Source of the DNA: an uncultured Mailhella sp.
Lineage (GTDB): Bacteria; Desulfobacterota; Desulfovibrionia; Desulfovibrionales; Desulfovibrionaceae
Assembly: GCF_944324995.1 (NCBI RefSeq)
Contig: NZ_CALUYL010000006.1
Coordinates: 1-64,000, forward strand
DNA: 64,000 bases
Reading direction: 5' to 3'
Of the stretch, positions 17,384 to 27,422 are shown one piece after another. The first letter of the stretch is position 1; each line of letters begins with the position of its first letter. The position numbers and the translations under genes are program-made. Below the pieces are notes generated by a model. The model did not search any database. It had not been told where the DNA came from and saw only the letters and a list, made by a program, of their open reading frames with translations.

Positions 17384-18337
17384 TCAGCGCTTCTGACACC
17401 TCGGGCACCACACGGACATTCTTCCCGCCACGCGTCCCGACGCCAGTGCCCGGCCGCAGGAAACGCACTTCTCCCCCGCTCTGCCGTACACGCGAAAACG
17501 GTTCTGAAACGCGCCCACGTCTCCGCGGGCCGTGCGGTAGTCCCGAATGGAGCTGCCGCAATCGCGGATGGATTCGAGCAGCACCTCCACAAGCGCCCGG
17601 TGCAGACGCGCCAGCCGTTCCGCCGAAAGAGACTTTCCCGGCGCGTCCGGCCGGATGCCTGCACGGAACAGACTCTCATCGGCGTAGATGTTGCCCACGC
17701 CCGCCACCACGGACTGATCGAGCAGCAGCGCCTTCACCGCCCGCCCGGAAGAAAAGCGCGCGGCAAAGGCTTCGTCCGATATTTCCAGAGGCTCGGGCCC
17801 GAGCTCCCGCCAAAACGACCAGCGCTCCATCTCCCGGGTCGAGAGCGCCCGCACCTGACCGAACTTGCGCGTGTCGTCAAAAAAGAGAAGCCTGCCGTCG
17901 TCCAGCGTGAATATCACCCTCGTGTGCTTTTCCGGCGGCGTTCCGGCAGGATAGACGAAGAGCCTGCCCGTCATGCGCAGATGAAAGGCCAGCGCCGTGA
18001 TGTCGCCGGGCTCCTTTCCATCCAGCGAAGGGCGAGAGCGCTCCGCGCCGCAGGCCGAATAGCAGAGCGGCCAGCACGACGCGCTCTCCGGCGCGGGAAT
18101 CTCCGTCTCCGGGTGCGAAGCAGGCAGCACGTCCGCCTCACGGGAAAGATAAAGCAGCAACAGCTTGCCGCGCCTTCCCGTTCCCGTCGCCACAAATCGC
18201 CCGGCCGCCACGCGCTCCGCGCCAGCCTCTCCCTGCCACGTTCCGGCGTTCAGCACGTTCACGGATGCAATGCGCCGTCCGCACACCTGCGGCGCAAGCG
18301 TGCGCGCCACGGTTTCCACTTCGGGAAGTTCCGGCAT
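17384..18337 (-). CDS. mutM: Formamidopyrimidine-DNA glycosylase MutM (Fpg)
   Basis: Base-excision repair glycosylase/lyase that removes 8-oxoguanine and formamidopyrimidines. It starts PELPEVETVAR, where Pro2 is the catalytic nucleophile and Glu3 the acid; the helix-two-turn-helix is marked by SVVAGVGNIYADESLF; a C-terminal zinc finger has CVSCGRAL and CPRCQ. The protein has 317 residues, about 45 more than usual, because of an insertion at about residues 66-113 between the GKLLLLYLS strand and the HLRMTGRL strand. The insertion contains several Cys (SCWPLCYSACG) and Pro and may be a flexible loop. An AGGAG site precedes the ATG. Confidence 0.95.
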   Translation of the reverse strand: MPELPEVETVARTLAPQVCGRRIASVNVLNAGTWQGEAGAERVAAGRFVATGTGRRGKLLLLYLSREADVLPASHPETEIPAPESASCWPLCYSACGAERSRPSLDGKEPGDITALAFHLRMTGRLFVYPAGTPPEKHTRVIFTLDDGRLLFFDDTRKFGQVRALSTREMERWSFWRELGPEPLEISDEAFAARFSSGRAVKALLLDQSVVAGVGNIYADESLFRAGIRPDAPGKSLSAERLARLHRALVEVLLESIRDCGSSIRDYRTARGDVGAFQNRFRVYGRAGEKCVSCGRALASGRVAGRMSVWCPRCQKR

Positions 18338-18487
18338 CTTCCTCTCCTGACCATGAATTCATCCGCGCTCCGCCCGGCAGGCCCGACGCCGAACAGACGA
18401 CGTGAGTTTCGAGCCCTGCGCAACATGCGCAAACGCCCGCGTCCGCCGCAGTTCCGACGCCTTTTGCGGAAACCCGCCGCAGAGCGC

Positions 18488-18520
18488 AAAAAGAAGGGAA
18501 GGAGCATCCCCCTTCCCTTC
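18488..18520 (-). terminator. Terminator after alaS
   Basis: On the minus strand a 10-bp stem (GAAGGGAAGG with CCTTCCCTTC) is followed by TTTTTGCG, 12 bases past the alaS stop codon. It separates alaS from mutM. Confidence 0.8.
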
Positions 18521-18532
18521 CGTCAACACAAA

Positions 18533-21208
18533 CTAACCGGCGATCTTCTGCTTCAGAATCTTGAAGGCCTCGTCGATGCCTTCAGGATTGCTGCCGCCCG
18601 CCTGCGCCTGGTCGGGACGGCCGCCGCCGGAACCGCCGATGGCCGCGGCCACGTCGCGGATGAGCGCGGGCGCGGTGAAGCGGTCGTGCAGGTCCTTGGA
18701 CACGTAGAGAATCATCTGCGCCTTGCCGTTGTCTTCCGACACGAGGCAGGCCACGCCGGAAGGCATCTTGGAGCGCACGTCGTCCATCATTTCGCGCAGC
18801 GCCTTCACGTTCATGGCCCCGGCCTTCACGGCCAGCACCTTCACGCCGGCAATCTCTTCCACGGCGGACATCACGTCGCCGCGGCTCGCGGCCTGCGCCT
18901 TGTCGAGTTCCTTGCGCAGAGTCTTGATTTCCTTCTGCATGGCTTCCACGCGGGAGGCGAGATCGGAAGAGCGCACCTTGAGCAGCGCGCCGAGGGCGTT
19001 GAGTTCGCTGCGGCGCTCGTTCATGATGTTGTAGGCGTTCCAGCCGGTGGCCGCCTCGATGCGGCGCACGCCGGCGGCCACGCCGCCTTCGGAAAGAATG
19101 ACGAAGCAGCCCGCCTGACCGGTGCGGGAAAGATGCGTGCCGCCGCAAAGTTCCATGGAGCAGGGCTCGACGCCTTCGGCTCCCATGCTGACCACGCGCA
19201 CCTTGTCGCCGTACTTTTCATTGAACAGCGCCATGGCGCCGGACTTCACGGCTTCGTCGTGATCCATTTCGCGGGTGGTCACGGGGTAGTCGGCCATGAT
19301 CATGGCGTTCACTTCGCGTTCCACGGCGGCGATTTCCTCGTCGGTCATGGCCGCGATGTGCGTGAAGTCGAAACGCAGATGATCGGGGCCCACGGAAGAG
19401 CCCGCCTGATGCACGTGGCTGCCCAGCACCTTGCGCAGGGCCGCCTGAAGCAGATGCGTGCAGGAATGGTTGCGCGCCGCGGCGATGCGGTCGCCTTCGG
19501 TCACTTCCATGTCCACTTCCTGCTCGGCGCGGATGACGCCTTCGGTCACTTCAATCTGTTCCACGGTCAGGGTGGGCATGGGCTTGAGCGTATCGGTCAC
19601 GCGGGCCTTGCCCTCTTCCGTGGTCAGGACGCCGGTGTCGCCGCTCTGGCCGCCGGACGCGCCGTAGAACGGCGTATGACCGGTCACCACGTAGCCCTTG
19701 GCGCCGGTTTCCAGCTTTTCCACGGGCAGGGCGTCTTCGTCGAGAAGCGCCACGATGCGGCTGTTCGTCTTCAGCGTGTCGTAGCCCACGAATTCCGACT
19801 GCATGCCTTCCTCAAGCAGACCGCGGAAACGGGCCGCCAGATCCTTTTCGCCGGAACCCTTCCACGCCGCGCGGGCGCGGGCGCGCTGTTCCTGCATCTT
19901 TTCGGCAAAGCCTTCCTCGTCCACGGTGAAGCCGCGCTTGTAGGCCACGTCGGACACGATGTCGAGCGGGAAGCCGTAGGTGTCGTTCAGGCGGAAGGCC
20001 ACGTCGCCGGGAATCACGGTCTTGCCGGCGGCGGAGAGCGCTTCAAGTTCGCTGTCGAGCAGGGCGAGGCCCTTGTCGAGGGTCACGCGGAAGCGGTTTT
20101 CTTCCTCGAACACCACGCGGGAAATGAAGTCGGCGTGCTCGCGAAGTTCGGGATAGTCGTCGCCCATGACTTCCACCACCTTGCCCACGGTCTTGTAGAG
20201 AAAGGCCTCGTGCAGACCCATGAGCGTGCCGAAGCGCAGCGCGCGGCGGATGAGACGGCGCAGCACGTAGCCGCGGCCTTCGTTGGAAGGCAGAATGCCG
20301 TCGGCGATCATGAAGGCGGCGGCGCGGCTGTGGTCGGCAATGACGCGCAGCGCGGTGTCCACGTCGTTGGTGTCGGGCGCGGAGAAGCTGTACTTCACGC
20401 CGGCGATGGAAGCCGCGTACTGAATGATGTCCTGGAAGAGGTCGCAGTCGAAGTTGGAGCGCTTGCCCTGGCACACGGCGGCGATGCGTTCGAGGCCCAT
20501 GCCGGTATCGATGTTGGGATGTTCCAGCGGCACGCGCACGCCGGGTTCCTTCTGATCGTACTGCGTGAACACGAGGTTCCAGATTTCAAGGAAGCGGTCG
20601 CAGTCGCACTTGCCGATGCCGCAGTTGGGACCGCAGGACATGTCCTCGCCCTGATCGATGTAGATTTCCGAGCAGGGGCCGCAGGGACCGGTGTCGCCCA
20701 TGGTCCAGAAGTTGTCCTTCTCGCCCATGCGGGTGATGTGATCGGCGGGCATGCCCGCAATTTCCTGCCACAGGTTGTAGGCTTCGTCGTCGTTTTCGTA
20801 CACGGTGACGTAGAGCTTGTCGGCGGGCAGATGCAGTTCCTCGGTCACGAACTTCCACGCGAAGGTGATGGCTTCGCGCTTGAAGTAGTAGGCGAAGGAG
20901 AAGTTGCCCAGCATTTCAAAGAAGGTGTGATGGCGGGCGGTGCGGCCCACGTTTTCAAGGTCGTTGTGTTTGCCGGAAACGCGCAGGCACTTCTGCGAGG
21001 TGGCGGCGCAGCGGTAGGAACGGCGTTCCTGACCGAGATAGAGCTTCTTGAACTGCACCATGCCGGCGTTGGTGAAGAGCAGCGTGGGGTCGTCCTTGGG
21101 CACCAGGGACGAAGAAGGCACTATGGCATGTCCGTTCTTTGCAAAAAAGTCCAAAAACTTTCGACGTATTTCCTTGGCAGTGAGCATATGTTCTTCCGAT
21201 TGAGCCAT
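18533..21208 (-). CDS. alaS: Alanine-tRNA ligase AlaS
   Basis: Class II aminoacyl-tRNA synthetase with an editing domain, about 891 residues. The N-terminal catalytic core has [26 protein letters not shown] and the GMGLERI motif; the editing domain has the zinc ligands HSCTH and CGGTH; the C-Ala domain near the end has a Gly-rich [12 protein letters not shown] motif typical of DHHA1. Two starts are plausible: 21208 (MAQSEEHM, with GAGAGG upstream) and 21187. It is followed by a terminator and preceded by recA 216 bases upstream on the same strand. recA has its own terminator, so alaS is likely transcribed separately. Confidence 0.97.
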   Translation of the reverse strand: MAQSEEHMLTAKEIRRKFLDFFAKNGHAIVPSSSLVPKDDPTLLFTNAGMVQFKKLYLGQERRSYRCAATSQKCLRVSGKHNDLENVGRTARHHTFFEMLGNFSFAYYFKREAITFAWKFVTEELHLPADKLYVTVYENDDEAYNLWQEIAGMPADHITRMGEKDNFWTMGDTGPCGPCSEIYIDQGEDMSCGPNCGIGKCDCDRFLEIWNLVFTQYDQKEPGVRVPLEHPNIDTGMGLERIAAVCQGKRSNFDCDLFQDIIQYAASIAGVKYSFSAPDTNDVDTALRVIADHSRAAAFMIADGILPSNEGRGYVLRRLIRRALRFGTLMGLHEAFLYKTVGKVVEVMGDDYPELREHADFISRVVFEEENRFRVTLDKGLALLDSELEALSAAGKTVIPGDVAFRLNDTYGFPLDIVSDVAYKRGFTVDEEGFAEKMQEQRARARAAWKGSGEKDLAARFRGLLEEGMQSEFVGYDTLKTNSRIVALLDEDALPVEKLETGAKGYVVTGHTPFYGASGGQSGDTGVLTTEEGKARVTDTLKPMPTLTVEQIEVTEGVIRAEQEVDMEVTEGDRIAAARNHSCTHLLQAALRKVLGSHVHQAGSSVGPDHLRFDFTHIAAMTDEEIAAVEREVNAMIMADYPVTTREMDHDEAVKSGAMALFNEKYGDKVRVVSMGAEGVEPCSMELCGGTHLSRTGQAGCFVILSEGGVAAGVRRIEAATGWNAYNIMNERRSELNALGALLKVRSSDLASRVEAMQKEIKTLRKELDKAQAASRGDVMSAVEEIAGVKVLAVKAGAMNVKALREMMDDVRSKMPSGVACLVSEDNGKAQMILYVSKDLHDRFTAPALIRDVAAAIGGSGGGRPDQAQAGGSNPEGIDEAFKILKQKIAG

Positions 21209-21374
21209 ACCGTGACCTCTCATTCTCATAAAGACGGGGGAAGAGAGCTCTTCCCCCGCAAGTTTTCGTGATGAACGGGCCGGAAAACGTTCCCCGGGAA
21301 CATTTTCCCCGCCCCGTTTTCCGATCGGAGAGCAACGTTTTCAGGCGCATTCCGCGCCGAAGCCCTCTGCCGGA

Positions 21375-21416
21375 AAACAACGCCGGAGCGCCCCGCTTTC
21401 GGCGGAGCGTCCGGCG
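21375..21416 (-). terminator. Terminator after recA
   Basis: On the minus strand CGCCGGACGCTCCGC pairs with GCGGGGCGCTCCGGCG (one bulge, one G-U) and is followed by TTGTTTTCC, directly after the recA stop codon. Confidence 0.65.
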
Positions 21417-21424
21417 AAACATGG

Positions 21425-22519
<1,095 letters not shown>

Positions 22520-22677
22520 GGATGACATCTCCTGAAGTAAGAGCGTATTGCCGCACGAAACGAACGCCCTGCCCTTCAGGACAAGCGCGACGCCGTGCGT
22601 AAGCGGCCTTTCCCCGGGGGGAAACGCCCCAAGACAGGAACATTAGCAAAAGGGCGGGCGGGGGGCAAGAGAAACAC

Positions 22678-22706
22678 TTGCCAGCGCGCCGCATACCATC
22701 TATCTA
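22678..22706 (+). promoter_or_regulatory. Sigma-70 promoter of the PP-loop gene, probably leaderless
   Basis: TTGCCA, a 17-base spacer and TATCTA. The -10 box ends 7 bases before the ATG at 22714, so transcription would begin at or next to the start codon. Confidence 0.55.
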
Positions 22707-22713
22707 AAGAGTC

Positions 22714-23787
22714 ATGAAAAATTATGACGGCATAGCTCTTTTTTCCGGGGGACTGGACAGTATTCTCGCCGCCCGGCTGCTCATGGAACAAGGCAGGACC
22801 ATCAAGTGCCTGCACTTCTACTCGCCCTTTTTCGGCCATCCCGGCCGCGTGGAACACTGGCAGGAGATCTACGGACTCGACATCGACGCCATCGACGCTT
22901 CCGCGCCGTTTGTGGACATGCTCCGCCGCGGCCCGGAACACGGCTTCGGCAGCGCCATGAATCCCTGTGTGGACTGCAAGATTCTCATGATGCGCCTCGC
23001 CAGGGAACGCATGGCCGAATACGGCGCAAAGTTTCTCGTGTCCGGCGAAGTGCTGGGACAGCGCCCCATGTCGCAGCGGCGCGACACGCTCAACGTCATC
23101 CGCCGCGACGCAGACGTGCGCGACATTCTCGTGCGTCCGCTCTCTGCCAGACTGCTTGATCCTACGGCTCCCGAAGAATCGGGCCTCATCGACCGCTCCC
23201 GCCTGCTCGGCATGAACGGACGCGGCCGCAAGGAACAGCTCGCCCTCGCCGAACAGTTCCACATCACCGAAATTCCCACTCCCGGCGGCGGCTGCAAGCT
23301 CACGGAAAAGGAAAACACCCGCCGCTTCTGGCCCGTGCTCTCCCGCCTCGCCTCCCCCGACGTGAACGACTTTCGGCTTGCCGACGTGGGCCGCCAGTTC
23401 TGGCACGACGACTGCTGGCTCACCATAGGCCGACACAAGTTCGACAACGAAGCCTATGCCGGACTCCTCCGCGAAGGCGACGTTCATTTCAAGGTGGCGG
23501 GCTTCCCCGGCCCCATCGCCCTCGGCCGCCGCAGCCGCCCCTGGGATGAAGACTCCCTGCGCGAAGCCGCCGCGCTCGTGGCCTCCTATTCGCCGCGCGC
23601 CTGCCGCGCGAGCGAGGAAGGGCAGCGCATCAGCGTGCGCGTGACGGTGAACGGTCAGACGCATATGGTGGAAGTCACGCCCCGCCGTGAAACCGTGTTC
23701 CATGAACCCACCTGGGAAGACGCGCGCGACGAGTTGCACGCCCTGCGCAAGCCCGGAAAAACCTGCGAACAGAACGCCGGAAAATAA
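22714..23787 (+). CDS. PP-loop ATPase, MnmA/ThiI-like, with Cys motifs
   Basis: Adenylating enzyme of the PP-loop (ATP pyrophosphatase) family, 357 residues, of the group often called tRNA thiouridylase-like. The P-loop SGGLDS is at residues 11-16. Cys85 and Cys88 lie in NPCVDCK and Cys194 in PTPGGGCKLTE; such triads bind an iron-sulfur cluster or carry sulfur in related tRNA-thiolating enzymes. The C-terminal 130 residues (from FRLADVGRQFW) look like the small RNA- or substrate-binding module found in this group. The precise substrate is unknown. It runs opposite to recA and is followed 37 bases later by ilvA, so the two may be co-transcribed. Confidence 0.8.
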   Translation: MKNYDGIALFSGGLDSILAARLLMEQGRTIKCLHFYSPFFGHPGRVEHWQEIYGLDIDAIDASAPFVDMLRRGPEHGFGSAMNPCVDCKILMMRLARERMAEYGAKFLVSGEVLGQRPMSQRRDTLNVIRRDADVRDILVRPLSARLLDPTAPEESGLIDRSRLLGMNGRGRKEQLALAEQFHITEIPTPGGGCKLTEKENTRRFWPVLSRLASPDVNDFRLADVGRQFWHDDCWLTIGRHKFDNEAYAGLLREGDVHFKVAGFPGPIALGRRSRPWDEDSLREAAALVASYSPRACRASEEGQRISVRVTVNGQTHMVEVTPRRETVFHEPTWEDARDELHALRKPGKTCEQNAGK

Positions 23788-23824
23788 ACGGCACGCCGCA
23801 AGACGTGCACAGGAGAACGCCCCG

Positions 23825-25366
23825 ATGTCCACAGAACATCCCACCCCTGCAGAATACCTGCGCAAAATACTTCTTTCCCCCGTGTACGACGTGGCCCGCG
23901 TGACCCCGCTCGAATACATGGAAAAGCTTTCGGAACGCGTGGGCTGCCGCGTGAGCCTCAAGCGCGAAGATCTTCAGCCCGTGCATTCGTTCAAGCTGCG
24001 CGGCGCCTACAATAAAATCGCCAGGCTGCCCGAAGAAGCCAAAAAGCGCGGCATCATTGCCGCATCCGCGGGCAACCACGCGCAGGGCTGCGCCCTTTCC
24101 GGCTCCAGGCTCGGCGTGAAGGCCACCATCGTCATGCCCAGGACCACGCCCGACATCAAGGTGGACGCCGTGCGCCGCTTCGGCGGCAACGTGGTGCTCT
24201 TCGGCAACAGCTTCGACGAGGCCTATGCCGAATCCATGCGCCTCGCGAAGGAAGAGGGGCTCACCCTCATTCCCCCCTACGACGATTCCGACGTCATCGC
24301 CGGTCAGGGCACCATCGCCCGCGAACTGCTGGAACAGGACAGCCGCCTCACGCACGTGTTCGTGCAGGTGGGCGGCGGCGGACTCGCCGCGGGCATCGCC
24401 GTGTACATCAAGCAGATTCTGCCGCAGGTGAAGGTCATCGGCGTGGAAGCCAAGGGCTCCGCCTGCCTCAAGGCCGCGTGGGAGGCGGGCGAGCCCGTCA
24501 CCCTCGACCGCGTTTCCCTGTTCGCCGACGGCGTGGCCGTGAAGCGCATCGGCGACGAAACCTTCCGCGTGCTGCGCGACAACCTCGACGAAATCATCAC
24601 CTGCTCCAACGACGAAATCTGCGCCGCGCTCAAGGACATCTTCGACGACACCCGCGCCATTGCCGAACCTTCCGGCGCGCTCTCGCTGGCCGGTCTCAAG
24701 AAGTACGCCGCAAGCCACGACATCAAGGACGCGCGCATGGCCGCCGTTCTCTCGGGCGCGAACATGAACTTCCACACCCTGCGCTTCGTTTCCGAACGCT
24801 GCGAAGTGGGCGAACAGCGCGAAGGCATCATTTCCGTCACCATTCCCGAAAAAAAGGGCGCTTTCCTCGATCTGTGCCGCAAGCTCGGCAACCGCATGGT
24901 CACGGAATTCAACTACCGCTTCTCCGATCCCTCGCAGGCCGAAATCTTCACCTCGCTGCGCCTCACCGAAGGCATGGACGAGCTTGAACGCATCATCAGC
25001 GGTCTGCGCGAGGCCGGCTACAACGTGACCAACATGACCAGAAACACCTTTGCCAAGAGCCACGTGCGCTACATGATCGGCGGCCGCGCTCCCAGCATCG
25101 TGAAGAACGAGCACATCCTGAGCTTCCAGTTCCCGGAACGCACGGGCGCGCTCCTGCAGTTCCTGGAAACGCTCGGCACGAACTTCAACGTGACCATGTT
25201 CCACTACCGCAACCACGGCGCGGAATACGGCCGCGTGGCCTGCGGCTTCGAGGTCGCGCCCGAACAGTGCGAGGAGTTCTACGCCAATCTCGACAAGCTC
25301 GGCTTCGCCTGGTGGGACGAAACCGACAACGAAGCGTGCAAGAAGTTCCTCTCGCCGCTTGACTAA
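23825..25366 (+). CDS. ilvA: Threonine ammonia-lyase, biosynthetic (IlvA)
   Basis: PLP enzyme that converts threonine to 2-oxobutanoate, the committed step of isoleucine synthesis. Length 513 residues with two C-terminal ACT-like domains (about 330-410 and 420-510) typical of the isoleucine-inhibited biosynthetic form. The PLP lysine is Lys57 in HSFKLRGA; the phosphate loop is GGGGLAAG and the ASAGNHAQG motif is present. The ATG at 23825 has an AGGAG site; the frame runs on upstream into the previous gene in another reading and is not used. No leader peptide for attenuation is seen in the 37-base gap. Confidence 0.96.
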   Translation: MSTEHPTPAEYLRKILLSPVYDVARVTPLEYMEKLSERVGCRVSLKREDLQPVHSFKLRGAYNKIARLPEEAKKRGIIAASAGNHAQGCALSGSRLGVKATIVMPRTTPDIKVDAVRRFGGNVVLFGNSFDEAYAESMRLAKEEGLTLIPPYDDSDVIAGQGTIARELLEQDSRLTHVFVQVGGGGLAAGIAVYIKQILPQVKVIGVEAKGSACLKAAWEAGEPVTLDRVSLFADGVAVKRIGDETFRVLRDNLDEIITCSNDEICAALKDIFDDTRAIAEPSGALSLAGLKKYAASHDIKDARMAAVLSGANMNFHTLRFVSERCEVGEQREGIISVTIPEKKGAFLDLCRKLGNRMVTEFNYRFSDPSQAEIFTSLRLTEGMDELERIISGLREAGYNVTNMTRNTFAKSHVRYMIGGRAPSIVKNEHILSFQFPERTGALLQFLETLGTNFNVTMFHYRNHGAEYGRVACGFEVAPEQCEEFYANLDKLGFAWWDETDNEACKKFLSPLD

Positions 25367-25374
25367 ACCCTTCC

Positions 25375-25435
25375 GGCGGCCTGCGCTCCCCGGACGCTCT
25401 CCGCGTCCGTCGCCTGCGCGGGCCGCCTTTTTTTT
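25375..25435 (+). terminator. Terminator after ilvA
   Basis: GGCGGCC and GGCCGCC form the base of a long G/C-rich stem with internal pairing, followed by eight T. It begins 8 bases past the ilvA stop codon. Confidence 0.75.
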
Positions 25436-25836
25436 GCCCGGCATGGCGAGGGGCACGAGTCCCGCGCCTCCCGCCCGCGCGTTTTCCCGGGAAAAAAACG
25501 CTTCCGGGAACACGGCAAAACAATACTGAGGCAGAGTCTGTTGATCCCTCCCTGCGGCGTGACGCCTCCCGCCCGTGCGGCGCGCTTCATTTTTCTTCCC
25601 CCGCTCTCTCGCCTTCTCCTCTTCTCTCCCGTCTGCTTCTCCTCTCGTTTCCCCTGCCGCTCCTTCTTTCGATCTTCCGACCATCTTCGTCTTCCAGGGC
25701 CGCTCTGCAACGCCTTTTCTCCGCCGCCGCGCAGCCTGTCCGCGCCGGACGCGCCGCGGCATTCCCGACGGACGCCGTCAAAATTCAAATTTTCCCTGCG
25801 TCCGCCGTTCACAGATTCCGCTTGTTTTTTTCCTTT
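25436..25836. other. Intergenic region with a long polypyrimidine tract
   Basis: No gene supported. From about 25587 to 25695 the plus strand is almost only C and T (over 100 bases, with short breaks). Reading frames here give low-complexity Arg/Glu or Ser/Phe proteins on both strands and are not believable. Confidence 0.55.
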
Positions 25837-25864
25837 TTGACATCTTCCGCGATATGAGTATAAG
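25837..25864 (+). promoter_or_regulatory. Sigma-70 promoter of the ABC importer operon
   Basis: A perfect TTGACA at 25837-25842, a 16-base spacer and TATAAG at 25859-25864. The leader of about 50 bases contains a small GGTCTAAAAGACC hairpin and ends with AAGGAGGG. Confidence 0.7.
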
Positions 25865-25921
25865 CTGGAACATAATTGGTCTAAAAGACCGGTCGCCTAT
25901 TTCTCAAGGAGGGAATGAAAG

Positions 25922-27136
25922 GTGAAACGTTTTCTCGCAGCCATGTGTCTGGGACTGATGGCCTTCGCCACACAGGCTTCCGCCGCGGAGCCTGCCAAAA
26001 TTCATATCGGCATCTGCACGGGCACGGTTTCCCAGTCGGAAGACGACCTGCGCGGAGCCGAAGCTCTCATTAAAAAGTACGGAGACGTCGCCAACGGCGG
26101 CATGATCAAGCACATCACCTACCCCGACAACTTCATGACTGAAATGGAAACCACCATTTCGCAGATCGTTTCCTTTGCCGACGATCCCGACATGAAGGCC
26201 GTCATCGTCAATCAGGGCATTCCCGGCACCACCGCCGCCTTCCAGCGCATCCGCGAAAAGCGTCCCGACATCATGCTCCTCGTGGGCGAAGCCCATGAAG
26301 ATCCGAACGTCATCGAAAGCGCCGCCGACCTCGCCATCAACGCCGACAACATCTCCCGCGGCTATCTCATCATCGCCGCCGCCAAGAAGCTCGGCGTGAC
26401 CGATTTCGTCCACATTTCCTTCCCCCGTCACATGAGCTACGAGCTGCTCTCCCGCCGCCGCAACATCATGGAAGTCGCCTGCAAGGACCTCGGCGTGAAC
26501 TTCCACTTCATGAGCGCTCCCGATCCCACCTCCGACGTCGGCGTGGCCGGCGCCCAGCAGTACATTCTCGAACAGGTTCCCCAGTGGCTCGACAAGCTCG
26601 GCCCCAAGACCGCGTTCTTCTGCACCAACGACGCCCACACCGAACCTCTGCTCAAGCGCCTCACCGAAGACAAGGGCGGCTACTTCATCGAAGCCGACCT
26701 GCCTTCTCCCCTCATGGGCTATCCCGGCGCGCTCGGCATTGATCTTGCCGACGTGTCCGGCAACTTCCCCGCCATTCTGAAGCGCGTGGAAGACACCGTC
26801 ATCGCCAAGGGCGCCGCCGGCCGCATGGGCACCTGGACCTATTCCTACGGCTTCACCAATTCCCTCGGTCTCGGCGAACTCGCCATCAAGTACGCCAAGG
26901 AAGGCGTGACCGGCGGCCGCAGCTTCCGCCGTCACTTCAAGAAGGAAGACGTGTTTGAAGCCTACAACGCCGCCACCCCCGGCTCCACCTGGAGCGGCGG
27001 CTACTACATGGACGTGGCCACCGGCAAGGAAAAGAAGAACCATGTGCTGGTCTTTGAAGACCTGTACATCTTCGGCAAGGGCTACATGCACATGACCGAA
27101 GTGCCCGTGCCCGACAAGTACAAGAAGATCAAGTAA
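25922..27136 (+). CDS. Periplasmic binding protein of the DUF3798 family
   Basis: Sec-exported solute-binding protein of 404 residues with a signal peptide cut after ASA at residue 22. The mature part has the two-lobe, type 1 periplasmic-binding fold: HIGICTGTVSQSEDDLRGAEAL at the start, MKAVIVNQGIP and FFCTNDAHTEPLLKRL in the second half. I place it in DUF3798 from memory; its ligand is unknown. The start codon is GTG with AAGGAGGG upstream. It is the first gene of an ABC importer operon, separated from the ATPase gene by a terminator-like hairpin that should give excess binding protein. No lipobox is present, so it is soluble in the periplasm. Confidence 0.82.
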   Translation: MKRFLAAMCLGLMAFATQASAAEPAKIHIGICTGTVSQSEDDLRGAEALIKKYGDVANGGMIKHITYPDNFMTEMETTISQIVSFADDPDMKAVIVNQGIPGTTAAFQRIREKRPDIMLLVGEAHEDPNVIESAADLAINADNISRGYLIIAAAKKLGVTDFVHISFPRHMSYELLSRRRNIMEVACKDLGVNFHFMSAPDPTSDVGVAGAQQYILEQVPQWLDKLGPKTAFFCTNDAHTEPLLKRLTEDKGGYFIEADLPSPLMGYPGALGIDLADVSGNFPAILKRVEDTVIAKGAAGRMGTWTYSYGFTNSLGLGELAIKYAKEGVTGGRSFRRHFKKEDVFEAYNAATPGSTWSGGYYMDVATGKEKKNHVLVFEDLYIFGKGYMHMTEVPVPDKYKKIK

Positions 27137-27146
27137 CGCTTCGCAG

Positions 27147-27171
27147 GGGAAGGCTTCGGCCTTCCCTTTTT
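27147..27171 (+). terminator. Intra-operon terminator or attenuator
   Basis: An 8-bp perfect stem GGGAAGGC / GCCTTCCC with a TTCG loop and five T follows the binding-protein gene by 10 bases. The transporter genes begin 250 bases later, so it partly uncouples the two. Confidence 0.75.
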
Positions 27172-27422
27172 GTACCGTTCGTTCCACTGCTTTTTGCGCT
27201 CGAATTGCGCTCGTGTAAAACGTAACTCATTCAATGCGTTACAAGATTTCATCATGCCTTCCGCCCGGGCAGGGGAAAGGCTTTTGCCGTTTTTATTTTT
27301 TTGTGCTAAGCTCTTCTCTGCGTTTTTTCTGAAACGCGCCATCCATCACGTCTCCCCCTTCTTTCTCCTTTTTTCCCGATCCACACGTCGGCGGGAGACA
27401 CATCCTTAGCAAAAGAGGTCCT

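Noticed and set aside
17600..21271. 1223-codon open frame on the plus strand opposite mutM and alaS
   Set aside because: Antisense shadow of mutM and alaS with low-complexity His/Ala/Gly product.
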